64,000 nucleotides of DNA from Blastobasis lacticolella. Taxonomy: Eukaryota > Arthropoda > Insecta > Lepidoptera > Blastobasidae. The notes under the pieces are model-generated. The model worked only from the letters and a program-made list of their open reading frames with translations. It was not told the DNA's origin and ran no database searches. Positions 33,280 through 46,300 of the stretch are shown piece by piece (position 1 is the stretch's first letter; every line of letters begins with the position of its first letter). A program made the position numbers and the translations under genes. The stretch is taken from NCBI GenBank assembly GCA_905147135.1, contig LR990060.1:3240001-3304000 (forward strand), read 5' to 3'.

Positions 33280-33415
33280 TTTACGAGGTCGGCAAAGCGT
33301 GGGTGATAGATACCCCTGGTATTGCAACTGTCCATAGGCTGCGGGGACTGCTTGCCATCAGGCAGGCCGAAAATTTGGTTGCCACCTTAGTGTTAAAAAA
33401 AAATTGCCAACGACA
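33280..33415 (+). repeat. LINE 3-prime tail (family C)
   Basis: GGGTGATAGATACCCCTGGT, GCTGCGGGGACTGCTTGCCA, TCAGGCAGGCCG, poly(A) at 33395. Relatives at 36450-36510, 56770-56850 and 58220-58350 (inverted). Confidence 0.55.
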
Positions 33416-33718
33416 AGTCAATATAGTCATTTTTTATGCTACTCAGTGAATAACGAGCTGACAGCTCACCTGATGATAAGTGGTAACTGACGCTCATAAC
33501 ACCTACAATTCCTACATTTAGTTTGCAGGTAACAAAAATGCATAGCCCCAGATGCGTTGTCACTGTGAGGCCTAAGATGAAATGCCTCATGCTTGTAATT
33601 TCATTTTGACATTCTGATACAGCGGACTTTTTGACAAAGCGGACCCAATGAACCGAAAGGAACATTATATATATTTAACACTTTGTGTTGTCACTTCATG
33701 ATGGAACTCCTTTATTAT

Positions 33719-33856
33719 GAATTAAATCACTTTTTGTACACTAGTTCCACTTTATTATACAATTTTATTAAATTGCAACCGGTTTCGAATTACTCATCTT
33801 TAGGCCTGAACTAGCCTGAGCCAGGTGGAACTAGTGTACAAAAAGTGATTTAATTC
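33719..33856. mobile_element. Foldback element with perfect 32-bp inverted repeats
   Basis: GAATTAAATCACTTTTTGTA ... GTTCCAC at 33719-33750 is exactly inverted at 33825-33856. The 74-bp centre contains CAACCGGTTTCGAATTACTC. No coding capacity. It lies in the mim intron. Confidence 0.85.
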
Positions 33857-33889
33857 AGAGTATTATATATTCCATCCAACTTAAAGCAG

Positions 33890-34375
33890 TTGGTAACCTC
33901 AATACGGCAAAGTGCATTCCATGCATGGAATCGCCACGTATTGTATTGTGACAATCGCGGTCGTTTAACGACAATTGACGCAGCCGTTGACGTCTGCAGG
34001 CGCACTGAGAACCGATCCAGGAAGGTTCAACGGTCTTCGTTCATATCATAACGAGTACACGCCACACCACATCCACACGCAACGGCTCTGTTCTTAAATT
34101 TTCTTCTATCTTTTGTTTGTCTAGTTGTTGTTTCCTCATGTCATGTTGTTTGTTATTAATAATTTTGTTTGTGCATTTTTTTTATTTTTTTTATGTCACT
34201 TATTCTTAATACTTTTTTTTTAATTTTTTGTTTTACGGCTCTGGAGTCGAGCCACTGACCTCAAAAAATACCTATTTGGAGGTCAGTGATTCTACCCCTT
34301 TGAGCCATTTGTAATGTGTTTGTGGTGTAATTGTGTGTAAATAAATGTATTCTATTCTATTCTATTCTACTGGAG
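33890..34375 (+). pseudogene. LINE ORF C-terminus with (ATTCT)n tail
   Basis: Open frame QSAFHAWNRHVLYCDNRGRL, then TTIDAAVDVCRRTENRSRK and stop at about 34052. A 3-prime UTR follows with a small hairpin (TGACCTC...GAGGTCA, 34256-34287), ending in TAAATAAATGTATTCTATTC and pentanucleotide repeats at 34350-34371. A 5-prime-truncated non-LTR insertion; the clade is not identified. Confidence 0.6.
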
Positions 34376-34429
34376 TTGATCAGTAAGATTTAAAAATTAA
34401 AAATAGGTGTTTGATAACCATCTCACCTG

Positions 34430-34705
34430 ATGTTAAGTGCAGATGCAGTCTACGATGGCGCATACCTGCCTATTCACTCTTGTCTTAAAGAGACCCAAGT
34501 TGTAGCGCTCAGGGAAAACATGTCCAGGCAGCACGTTCCGCAACAGAAAAGAGTTAGAAAAACGCTGAGTGCGTATAGGTGGAATGTCGACAATGTAGGG
34601 ACGGTACGCTGACCTACACCTGGAGCCCCGAAGATGGAATGGGGCTGGTGGAACTAACTCGTGTAATTCCATCACACATTCCTCAAAGTAGGCCAGTGGG
34701 AGGTG
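34430..34705 (-). pseudogene. LINE ORF2 C-terminal fragment
   Basis: IRTQRFSNSFLLRNVLPGHV and FPERYNLGLFKTRVNRQV match the RTxRFSNSFxPR...LPxxVFPxxYNLxxFKxRVNR end of CR1/Jockey-like reverse transcriptases. It carries a small deletion in the RLWNxLP part. 5-prime truncated. Confidence 0.7.
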
Positions 34706-34779
34706 GGCCAAGAGTAGCAGGAGGGCGGACCCTGGGCCCTCGCGTATACCGCGCGGGCACAACTGGGACATAACGCCAA

Positions 34780-34810
<31 letters not shown>
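34705..34810 (+). repeat. SINE-2 3-prime end with (GAT)n microsatellite
   Basis: GGGCGGACCCTGGGCCCTCG, CACAACTGGGACATAACGCC, then nine ATG/GAT units at 34781-34808. Confidence 0.65.
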
Positions 34811-35619
34811 CCTCAGAGTGTAGCTTGACTAAGAGGACGTCACGGTAAACGTCCCAAACGACTCGTACACAGCGATTTGCATCCACTTTTTAGTGCAGGA
34901 AAGAAACCTAGTGGATCCCCACAGTAATTCCTTAGTCAGAAAAAACTTTACAGCATGATAAATTATACATTAATTAGAAGTATTGCATAGATTTTCAAGG
35001 AATAATTGTAATAGAAGTTAGGTATTTTTTTAAAGTCTTACAGCGTTGATTTCTTTTCCAGAAAAAAACTCCGTTTAAACTTTCTTCACCAGACATATTC
35101 ATGTAACGTATTAAAACAATGTATGAAATATCCATCAAATATTCCAACAGAAAGAAGAAATTTGAATAAAATATGTTTTTTTGGTAAGACATGGACCGGA
35201 AAATTGCTCTGTCGAATTTTTTCACTGGAATGTCATTTTATTGCCGTTTTATAGCTACAGAATTAACATCTAAAACATAAAACGCGCCATATTTACGCGC
35301 CGCTAAGGACTGGAACTCTCCGTCTGCGTCTATTGGCCCCTAAAAATATACCTAATCTCAGAATCTTTATGTCAATAGTAAGTATCTACTTCGACCTAGA
35401 AGATTTACTTCAAAGTGCTCTGGCGTTTTCTTTGTCGAGAAAGGCCCGAGAACTATATAAATTAGTTGGGGTGGGTTTGAATTTGACTCAAACCCATTTT
35501 TATCAAAGTGTAACAGCGGCATATGCAGCGGCATGGTCGCTTTAATGTGACCAAGCTCCCTAAATAAAGGTTTAAAAATTAAAAAGATACCTACGTATCT
35601 TTCTCACAAGCACCCTGTC
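34811..35619. other. Intron/intergenic, nothing recognised
   Basis: AT-rich. Frames on both strands show no recognisable domain and lie between the two mim exons. Confidence 0.4.
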
Positions 35620-36077
35620 ACTAGCCTGGTCATCATGGCGTTAATGTCCCAGTTGTCCTCGAGCGCGAGGGCCCGGGGTCCGCCTTGACCATGATCCAGG
35701 ATTTGGAGGATCAGGTAATTACAGCGGAGCGACTACCATCTGACCTTCATGACCCTGTTCACAGGGGCACCAGACTAGATTTGATCATGTTTACACATTG
35801 AGTCGCCAGAATGTGCAGGTTTCATCATAATGTTTTCCCTCACCGTAAGAGCATAAGAGCATCAGATAGTGTTCAACTAATAAACATAGACCTAGAAACA
35901 TAGACCGCATCGTCACTTACCACCAGGTGAGGTGGCGGTCAAATGCCAGGCTAGTAAAGTAATAAAAAAAAAAAAACATAATTCAGCAAAGAGTAATTGG
36001 AACATGGCGGCACTAAGGTTCGAACCCGGTACCTCAGGGTACGAGTCTGCCCCTTCACCATTGGGCCACACACGCTG
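35620..36077 (-). repeat. SINE-2, interrupted by a poly(A)-tailed fragment
   Basis: The body at 35630-35885 and the tRNA-like head at 35985-36077 (GGTTCGAACCCGGTACC) are separated by about 95 bp (CACCAGGTGAGGTGGCGGTC ... A12). That insert is a LINE 3-prime tail like 27205-27240. Confidence 0.7.
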
Positions 36078-36137
36078 CCACTAGACTGGTTTCGTAATTT
36101 TTTCACTAAAGCAATAACATGACCGTTTCGTTCCCAG

Positions 36138-36211
36138 GTCGGCGCTTATGGCGATCGCTGCCTTTCTGGACTCGTTCCAGAAGATCGCAGACGCAGCTAC
36201 CAACGCCAGGG
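36138..36211 (+). CDS. mim: MTSS1/missing-in-metastasis orthologue, next I-BAR exon
   Basis: This 74-nt exon lies between TTCCCAG and GGTAAGT. It completes the Lys codon from 33229 and encodes SALMAIAAFLDSFQKIADAA then TNAR, followed by the first base of a Gly codon. AAFLDxFQKxADxATNxRG is a highly conserved stretch of the MTSS1 I-BAR helix. Next in the family comes a conserved basic region, not found between 36212 and 64000, so the following intron is long or the exons lie beyond the window. The opposite-strand protease gene starts its 3-prime end 833 bp downstream. Confidence 0.85.
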
Positions 36212-37043
36212 GTAAGTTTATAATGCTCTTAGTATACTTTAGGAGGCTTTTTTCGAGAAAAATGTTAAACTAGTAACAGACAGTCCGTTTTGGCTGGAGC
36301 AGGCCAACCGTTAGTTGCAGTTGATACTTATTCTTTACGACGTACAAAATCAAGTCCCTTTTCGATTAATTCGGATGCGCGGGCGAGCCGCTCTGGTTGG
36401 AGATCCGACCAAGTTTATCGTAAGTAATTATTGCAAACGTTTATACTCTTGCCGTGACTGCCTACCATCAGGTAGGCCGTAAGCTTGTTCGCCACCTTAG
36501 CGGTATAAAATAATCAAGCCGCGTAATGGTGAGTGGCCACTATTACTGTAATTTCATTATACGTAGAATTTGGAAAGGATAAATAGGCAGTTAAATTCTG
36601 TAATAAATATAAATTTACATAATGTATGGGACCGGGTTGATCCAGGAAATAACAGTATTAATATTTGTAAATAAAAGACCAAATTTCCGTTGTCACAATA
36701 ATTTTAATTCTATACTATCTCGTTAATCTCACGCAATGACTCAGTCCTTAATCTAGCAGTTTGTGGGAGACATATCAGATCCCTCCATCTTGAGATCTGT
36801 TGATGTCGATGTCAAAACTAAACTGATTTTAAGCTCCTAATCTGTTACTATATATTGACGTACACGTTTTCTTAACACAACTTTTAAAGGATAACTATAA
36901 GAAGAATTTACTTTTAAGAGAGCAGATCGATGGCGAATCACTTTCATAAAGATTCATCAAATATATACACTCTCTGTTGGCGTTTGGAGCTCTAACATAG
37001 TCTCTGACGTTGAAGTCTCGCACATATACACACAGGGTTCTTT
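36212..37043. other. Gap between mim exon and protease 3-prime end
   Basis: 36270-36425 is a partial copy of the MITE at 19100-19336 (AACTAGTAACAGACAGTCCG, TTTTGGCTGGAG). 36450-36510 is a family-C tail. The rest should contain the protease 3-prime UTR; I could not settle its polyadenylation site. Confidence 0.45.
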
Positions 37044-37301
37044 CTACGGCTGGATCTGGCTTTTAATCCAGGGCAGGTATTCGAAGACCTTCGTGTAGAC
37101 GCCAGGAACGTTCTCCAAGCCACAGGGCGTGGGGCCGAAGCTGACCACGCCAATTAGCTCGAAGATAAAGTTCTTCTCGTACATGAGGGGGCCACCGCTG
37201 TCTCCTTTACAGGAGTCTTTGCCGGTTTCACCGCCAGCGCAGACTTGCCCCTGCCAGAGAGGCACGTTGCGACCAGGTTTCGTGTACTCCGGTTGGCATT
37301 T
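37044..37301 (-). CDS. Protease exon 8: catalytic Ser and C-terminus
   Basis: Encodes [58 protein letters not shown] and SQIQP before the stop at 37044-37046. This is the last of eight exons and is immediately preceded by the CCCACAG acceptor. Confidence 0.93.
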   Translation of the reverse strand, partial: KCQPEYTKPGRNVPLWQGQVCAGGETGKDSCKGDSGGPLMYEKNFIFELIGVVSFGPTPCGLENVPGVYTKVFEYLPWIKSQIQP

Positions 37302-40300
37302 CTGTGGGTACAATGGTCGATGTTAATATCCTCCTTAACTACAAATACAAAACCATTTATTCCACAAGAAATGTAGCATGAGAGTACATTTTTAGGTAGT
37401 AGTACATATTTTATGCATATTATATTAACACCTTGCACAGTGGTGGAATCAGCCAGAGTCAAGAGAGGGAGATGACAGATTGTAAACAATGAGTGACACT
37501 GACAATTTGATTTGAACTAGACAAGACTCAGATAATATTCAGGTGAATTTAATTTGGAACCGTTCCTTCCTTACGAAAATCGTAACTTCACCTGGCCAGA
37601 GGGCGTCCTGCTCTACGCTTACCGGGTCGCGGATCCGCCAAAGAACTTGGCGAACTAGTAGAATTAGATTTAGCCCAATGGTTGTCAGTTTCTCGGCACG
37701 GCTACACCACTATGGCCTACGGCTACAGGCCTGTGAGAAATCATAGGCCGGCAATGCATGCACGACACCCCTGGTGTTCCGAATGTACATGGGCGGTGAT
37801 CACTTACCATCAGGTGACCTGCTTGCTCGTTTGGCTCCCTCTACATAACACACATACGCACTCACGCCTGTTTCCCACAGGGTTAGGCAGAGACTATCAA
37901 GTGGCACAAGCTACGGTCCTGACATAACTCTCTTGCCTCTTTCACATTCTCATACATCATCTCATTCATCTTGTCATACATTTCGGTTGAGGGTACTTCT
38001 GAACTGCTCTTGATGATGATGATTTATTTATTTATTTATTCCACAAACTTTACAGTCTTACAGTTTAAGAACTAATTACACTGCAAACTTAATATTAGAT
38101 ACATTTTAAGATAGTACAAGTTTAAAGTATAACAAAAAAAAAATTCAATTTACTCACCCGTTCATCGTCTCACAGAACCTCAAACACTCCTTACACACAT
38201 CCGCCCATCTACTCGCAAAAACATCACATTCATGATGATGATGATGATGTATTCCTGGCTGGTTTCGGCTACGGTGTCTGTATCCGTTGTTGATGTCGTT
38301 CGTGTGCTCGCAAGTGGCTTATGTAGCCAATCTTTTCGGTGAAGACCCGCGCATTGTGGGAATGCGAGCACACCGTTCACGCAATTGTAATTGATCACCG
38401 CAGGTGGTCGGGCTTTCAATGAGCAGTTTTAGGTATCTAAAGCATTCCTAACCACTCACTAGATGGCGCCCCGACAATTTTGTTAATTGATAATCGCTTG
38501 AAATAGGTTCTTAGCAAACAGGATATAAACACCGGGTACGTTGTATTGGATAATATGGCATTTGTCAAAAGTTTTCAACCATTTTAGAGGTTGTAATAAT
38601 AATGGAACATAGTGCCAACTTCTATAAATATTTCTTTTTACACTTCGTTCAACCTTTTACAGTTATGTTTATATTATAAACATTTTATTTTTAAGTTTAG
38701 TATTAGTTGGCAGCATGAAATCACTGCCACCATCATACTGATTATAAAAAGATTACCAAAATTGTAGGAGCGCCATCTGTTGATGCTTTTTGAAACCAAC
38801 TATAAATACCTACTGGAAAACTCCTCATTGAACTGCTCATAAAAACACAGGTTATTGGTCATAAAAACACGACAGACCTGCATATTGACGTATGGCATCC
38901 CGACGTGCAGTTTCAAGTCGCTGTGGCCAACTGTGTCGTTGATGCGCCCCCAGCCGGCGACGAAGAGCGCGAACTTGGGCGGAGGGTTGGCCGTCACGTC
39001 GACCACTGGCAGGCATATCGGGCGGATGAAGTCTGCAAGGGGATTTGGGTTAGATGTGGTCGCTCAATGTGGGCCTTAGAAAACTCACTGTCAACCAAAG
39101 GGCGATGGAGCCTTTTTGCGCAATCGAATCGGAAATTCTTTGCTAGATACAGTGGCACATAGGTCGCAGAAGAGATGGATAGGGTAATAAAGTTCTCGAG
39201 TTGCGACCACGTACTGGAAAACGCAGCGTGGATAGATGCCCTCGGTGCAGTCTTGGCCGCCGCCTGGCTTCTCCACGCAATCTTTACTTACTCCGACGGA
39301 TCCTTCTGGTTAGTGGTTTATCCCGGATTCTTCCAGAACCCGCTTTCGCGTTCCATACAGCGAATTCAATCACCGCTTCATAAGCCTCCCGTGGGATCTT
39401 TGGTACTGGTAGTTTTGGGCATATTCCCCCGTATTCTAAGCAGCTTGCAGCTTAAGTGCTGCTTAAGCGGTACTTACCTACGATAATGTACGAGTAAGTA
39501 ACAAAAACTTAGTCCTCACCAGTATACGGAGCCAGTCTCCGCAGCCTGATCAGCGCGATGTCGTGCCTCCTCAGCGTTGCGCTCGGGTTGTACTCGGGGT
39601 GGGCGACGATGGTCTCGATCGGGATCACCGTGATGCCCTCGGTGCAGTCCTGGCCGCCGCCTTGGGTCTCCACGCAGTCGGGACCGTTGTCGCTCGCGGT
39701 GTCGTACTCGCCGAGACGGACGTTCTTCCTGGAAGGGGATTGGTGGGTGGTGAAGTGGGTTTTATTAGGTCAAGGTTTCTTATGGTCCCACGTACCCTAG
39801 TCAAAGTTTTCAGATGACTTCAAAATTGGTTGTTTATATGTAATAAGGCATCAAATATATATTTTTAATATTAATGTGATGGTTGGGCTTAATGTTAAGC
39901 CATACCGCCAGCATTACGTAAATCTTGTCGCAAACGTTCTAATGTCGTCGAATGGCGAGCTCCTAGGAGTTCGCGTACCTCACTTTGAGAAACCATGTAT
40001 TAGATGATCACATTCCATTAGGTAAATTAACAGCTAGCTCGATTGCCTGTATTATAAAAAAGAGAGCTAATACAGCAGAGGTTTTTAGCGGTATTGTTCT
40101 AGTAATCGATGCTGTCATTTGAGTCTGTGTTAACTGGAATACGATTAGAAAATCAGCGACTTGTCCCCTGACTCGTAGCGCATTAAATTTCACAACACGA
40201 CCTCCCCACAATATGACTCCATACGTAGCCAATAAGATAAGTAACTAAAAGTAAGTACCAGACTGGTAACCTGTTAGTATCTCATATTATTCCCAAGGCG

Positions 40301-43300
40301 TCCGATTCCCACTGGGATCTTTGCCAAATTGCCTTTGGTCTCACGATTCGACCTCATCGCGGATTCTGTTATTGTTACGTAAGGAATTTGTTCTTGCTAC
40401 GAGACTGGGTTTCTGTGTAGTGAAAATTCATATGCGAGACTCGAATACATCTCATCACAGTTAGGTGTATTGACTAGTTTTCCTTGTTAACTTCGATTTC
40501 GCAGATCCATTACACATGGAAATCCATTTACATTTTTTTGTGTGATTGACAGCTGTATAGTTGGTTGGATGGTTGAAAGACGGCGTACGAAAGATATCTA
40601 TTGTGCGAATGTGAAATGATCTTCTCCAAAAAGCCAGGTAAGTTTTAGGAGGAGGAAATGTATGAAAACATGTATGAATGTGGAAGGCAAACGAGGTGTG
40701 ACGGAATCGTACCTTGTCGCACTTGATAGTCTCTGCCTACCCCTGTAGGATAAGGGTGTGAGTGTGTATGCATGTAAGGCCCGAGGTCCGCCTTGACCAT
40801 GATCCAGAATTTGGCAGATCAGGTAATTACAGTGGAGCGACTGCCATCTTACCTCCGAGACCCAGTTAACAGGGGAACCTGACCAGATTGGATCATGGTT
40901 ACATATTCAATCGCCTGAATGTGCAGAATTCCATACGATGTTTTCCCTCACCGTAATAGCATCGGTTAGTGATCAACTAATGTACACAGTTCAATCATTG
41001 GTACATGGCGGCAGTGGGAGTCGGACCCCTTACCACTAGGCCACCGAATCTCTAATAATGTATGTAAGTAGGCATGTATATAGAAATATTCAAAACACTC
41101 ACGGCGTCCCATAGTTGAGCACAGAGCCCTTCACGCAGTGGCCTGCTGTGAGCACGTATTTCCCGCTGATGAGCGTGGCCCCGCAGAGCAGTTTGATCCT
41201 GTTGTCCTTGAAATACTCTATCAGCGCCAACCACGGGTACTGATCGACAGCCGTCGCGGTGCCACCTGAAGGGAATAGAGAGGCATGGTTACAGATCAAC
41301 CAACTTATCTGTGAACTGATGTTTCTCGCAACTATCGTACTCCAACGTACTAAGTCACCATCTGCATCATCATCATCACAGCCCATACCAGTCCACTGTA
41401 GGACTTAGGGCCTCTCCCACGAATGAGAAACCATTGCCATATTCTCCGCGCTTGGCAGGCGCAGTATAGCAGAAACCGCTGCCGCCCATTTTCCAGCCTA
41501 CGGGAATTCTAAATCTTTAGTCTCGAAAACATTTGTCGCCTTGTACGACACTCGCAAGTGTAAGGGGTTGGTGCTATTTTACACTGCCGGACACCACAAG
41601 TCATCCTACACACTGACAATCAAATGTCATCTCAAACTGACGGCCATAGCTCGTAGTTTCACCATTTCACGGTGCTGTTTTAGCAAGAAGGGCTCTGGTG
41701 TAGTAGCAGCATGCCTGCTAGACAAACACCAAAGGTACGCAGAAACAATAAACGTAAAGTCCAAGAATGGGATGTGTGACCGTTTCGTATTTCGACTTCA
41801 GCACCGCAACAAGCTTGACAATCATTAGTGAGCCTCACAATGCCGTTGGCAAAGCGAGGTTGACCAAGGTCAATGCTGGGGACCGCACTTTGCTCCCTCC
41901 CTAGGCAATAAAAAACTAAAATTCATGACTCAACACGTGTTTATATTGTAAACAAGGAACTTACCGGTGATTTTATCACTATTGCCGCTCTCGACACCAC
42001 AGCACCGGGACTTGGGATCCGCGAGGGTAGCAATGGACGAGCAGACACCATTTTTAATAGGATTTTCGGTGGTCGTTGGCTGCGGTTGAGGCGGGGCCTG
42101 CGCTCCGCAGCACACGCTGTACTGGTCTGGGCCCTCGCATCTGTGGATGTTTTATTAAATGTTTATTGGCCAAGTCTTGTGAAAGCGAGACTGATAGCCA
42201 AAGTTAAGTAAGGCACGCAGAATCAGGGAACTGGATGGGTGGCCGTTTCGCTTTTTTTGGCTTGTCGAGCTTCAGCACCGCAACGAGCTCGTCACTCGTT
42301 AGGTGTTTCTGTAATACCGTTTGCGAGGCGATGTTGACCAGCAGTCCCCTGGAGACCCTGAGACTGGTTGAACCGTCGCAGGAGTCGACTGGCATACCGT
42401 GACCGTATGTTATTATTCAGTTATTTATTGGATAAAACAAGGTGTCTCAGATTAGTAGCTCGGCAATCAATTGTCTCTGCCTTTTTCTGAGGCATGCGGA
42501 CGTGAGTTTACACGAGTTAAGATTTCCATACTAATTATAAATCCCGTGCAACTTTGTAACGACATATTTTAACGAAAATCTTACAAACTACGAGCATAGA
42601 TATTGGTTCTGGATCACATATACAAAATGTCATTGGCTTTGATAGCGTAATATTGAAAATATGATCAAACTACGTTTGTATGGAGCCAGCGCGCTCGGGG
42701 GACTTTAGCGTTAGATTTGCCTTAGATGAATTTTGGTCCTCATTATGAAGAAGCTATTCACGGCATCGCAAGAAAGAAACTAAGCTAGACACAATTTGTA
42801 ACGGTTTATGAGATCCTTTTCGTACAGACGCAACGTATCTACATATGTAATCGACTTGACGCGCTATAGATATATCAGAGTTAGCCGCCTGCCAGCCGCC
42901 TTCGGACATCAGCGATACCAGAAGAGTCACCAATGCGTTACGTAAAGAGACCTTTAATATACCTCTTGAACGATACCATGTCATAGTCCAAAGGAAACAC
43001 TGTCTTTGTTCTTAAGCTATTTTTGAGTGTATATTGTAATTGGGCTTCTTGTAGTCAAAACCAAAATTCTTTAATAGTTAAGTTTGATTTTGGTTTGGAT
43101 AAATATAGTCGTGTATCAATTTCGATGTATTGCAAGCATGGCAGCAACCCTGTGTTGCCATTGTGTCCCTTGTTTTGTAAATCGCCGAAGCCAACAAAGA
43201 AACCTGTCCAATTTGATTGTTTACTCCGAAAACGGTTTGCGTCATCATTTCGATTTTCCAACTTGGAAGCGACGTCGATGTCCTTGACATTTTGCACGGC

Positions 43301-46300
43301 CTAGAGGTTTCCTTTTTTGATCGCCTTATTAAATTATAACAATAATAAACGACTGGCAATACCAACGTTGTAGTGTTAACTCTTGACTCATTTACTTGTA
43401 ACTGCTGATTGGCCGTTCTACGTTACAGTGCAAAAAGTAAGGGAAGTCTGATATGAGTAATGCACTTTTTGCTATGAGGGCAACTCACCTAGAATTATCC
43501 AAACGACGTTTTGCTACTTGGTTTGAGGATAATACTAGGAAACAATTTGATTTGAGTCAAATTCTGAAAAATAAATGAAACTTCGTCTGACTGATGAACT
43601 GCTATTAAATTGTGTTAACTCTTAGACTTTGACGTTGCCGACATCAGACGATGGAAGCCATAATTTGAAAGGAAGAAGTAGAAAACAATATCGCTTCAAA
43701 TACGCGATTAAATTAAAGATATAAAAACAAGTTTCCTCAAAAGAATCATTGAATTCCAATTCCTATTATAATGTTTAGTCGTCAGCTGCGAGGGCAGTGA
43801 CCTTTCGAATGATCGAATATCAAGTCAGACATATACCTTATTCACGTCTACATACTCCTCTAAGAGTAGTAGGTTTGTACTAAACATGAGGTGATACATA
43901 GAAAACAATCCAAGCTTACCTCGAATTCTGTATGAAGTTTATGGTCTCTTGAGGCACAGGTGGTGCCAGTCTCTCTGCCAATTGCGGACAGGAGTATATG
44001 CCGACACACTTTCCGAGCTGTCCGTCTGGCGTGTAGCAACTGCTGTCGGTGGCTGGGCAGCAGACCTGGAACACAATAGCGGTGGTGTGAGACTAGGTGG
44101 ACTAAATATCTCCGTGGTTCCAAGTATGTTGTTTCAAAATAACCATAATTGGAATCTTTAAAATTCATAGATTCTAATAAAACGTTCTACTAATACGAGA
44201 ATAATTTTGTCTTTCATCATGTGTATCATTAAGTTGAAACCAATTAGCTATGGCTAATCGTTTACACATCTAGTCGACTAATGTTCCTATGTTGATGAGG
44301 TCGCGTAGTTCCCCTGACAAAGGTATGCTAATTTATTCGCGTGAATCACAATCTAAATCAGTGTTAATGTTCTGTCATTACTTCATTGTTTTCGTAGAAC
44401 TACTAACGTAGTTGCTATGGAATACAGAGTTTTAACCAATTTGGAAATGACTTCATTTTTCACCCTTGAAGAAAATGTTCCTGAGTGTGTTTCTATTTGT
44501 GAAATTCAGCAATGAGACTTCAGATCATCTGATCTTCCGAGGCCTTAAGCGTGCATTGCCTCGAAGCCTGATACGCGAGCGGAGCTTTTAAATAAATAAA
44601 GAAAGGTGTGATGTCGACCGCAAGGTCCTCGAGTAAAGATTACTGACCGGAAGACGCAGCGTCACCTTGTAAAGGTCACAAGAACTCGTAGGCTGCAGTC
44701 AGTGTATGTGCATGACCTATCCTTGTGGTTACAAAGCAATAATAAAAAGAGATTGGCGCAGCTTTGCCTTAGCATCTCTTCATAGGCGGTCAAACCATTA
44801 TTTGGTACATATTATGGTAGCTAACAATCTCTTTGGTTGCGATATTTTTTGGAAGGTTTTGCCAGCAATTGCCGATCTTCCAGCCGATAATAGTGATAAT
44901 GATATGGATTTTTATTACTACGATTTCCGTAATAGACAAATTATGCCAGATGATTTAAACCAGCCCAATTGATTCGTGAAGTAAGTGACGTCAATAAATC
45001 TGACAACATAAATGTTGTAAGACAAGATGGTTATTTATTGAGGAAATGTGACAAGGAGTCAGAGATCCCGTTACACTTGCTATTGAAATCTAAGAAAACG
45101 AAGCAGCCTTTACTGTAAATATATTCAGGTTATGTCAATCAGGAAAATTAACGGGGAAAATACGGTCTCTTGCAACGGACGTACATGTTTTTAATGTGTA
45201 CGCTTCACGCATCTCATTGTATACGGTATGCGTGAAATAATAAAGTCCAAATTGCTTTGCATCATTGTGCGAATTTAGTCCTTTGTTAGAAATACCTTAG
45301 CATGTATTAGATCACTCTCCGTTACGCACAGTTCTCATGTATTTTAATAGATTGAGGAGGATTTTTGCACAATTAATTTGTGGAGACTACGACTTAGTTT
45401 GTCTTCAATTAATCAGTGGCAATAGTTCTCTTAGAAGAAATAGAACCTCATGTGCTTATTTTAGCATGTTCTCGAAAATATGTTACATGTAATTGAAAGG
45501 ACATGACCCGTATTACGACTACCATTAAATCCACTTCCATATTAGTTCTAAGAACTGTTGTTGTACTAAACTTTGTTGCGCTTGTTTATCAATCGATAAA
45601 CACCAAAGATTTCACATTTAACCACCATAGTTCTTGTGCAATTGACAAGTATGGCTTTATTGAGGAAGATAAAAATTTCGCAAGTGTTATGTATGCGATG
45701 TCTCTTTGGTTTTTCCGTTTGGATACCGGTCTGTTATGTTGCTTTATTCATTGGTTCGTATTTTAGATAGTGGACTGAATTTGAATGAACATCCTTATTG
45801 TAATCTGTTGCGGCATTTTCTTAGAGTTTAAGAGTTTGTGTTTGGGTTAAATTTCTTATCACATCAACAGTCCTTAACAGTTCACAAGATTTGTCCTCCA
45901 CATTAATTGGGTATGTTTCTTGTTGCCATAATCTACACGCTTGGCAGGCGGATTGGAGCTCCCAATGTTGAATATACTCAGCAGAAATCTGCTCGTTTTC
46001 TGGTTTACGGAAGTTTACCTACTAGCTGATCTTTCTTCATCGTATCTGTCATTGGAAGGAGTTGTATATTCTACTCTGACGATCACCACAGGTCCCATAA
46101 GACAGTCATTAATTTCCTTCTATTTCTTTGTAATGTTTCTTATAATAATTCAGGTTTAAATTCTTTTACTTTTACATATTCATGTTGTCGGTAATATAAT
46201 TGAGGACAACGACCTATGAACTCGGTTGATTAATAAAGTACACGTCCTAGCTTTGTTGGGTTTCACAAGAGGAGAGTTTTCCTTATGTCTGTGTTTGTGC

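Noticed and set aside
40008..40232. Separate reverse-transcriptase gene from TYGVILWG
   Set aside because: A single short motif in a decayed frame; mentioned only as a possible LINE scrap within intron 5.
43023..43365. Overlapping open frames of 67-95 codons on both strands in protease intron 3
   Set aside because: No recognisable domain or clear splice frame, and overlapping frames compete; insufficient to call a gene.
44706..45766. Two plus-strand frames of 87-88 codons in protease intron 2
   Set aside because: AT-rich chance frames without homology, splice partners or regulatory signals.
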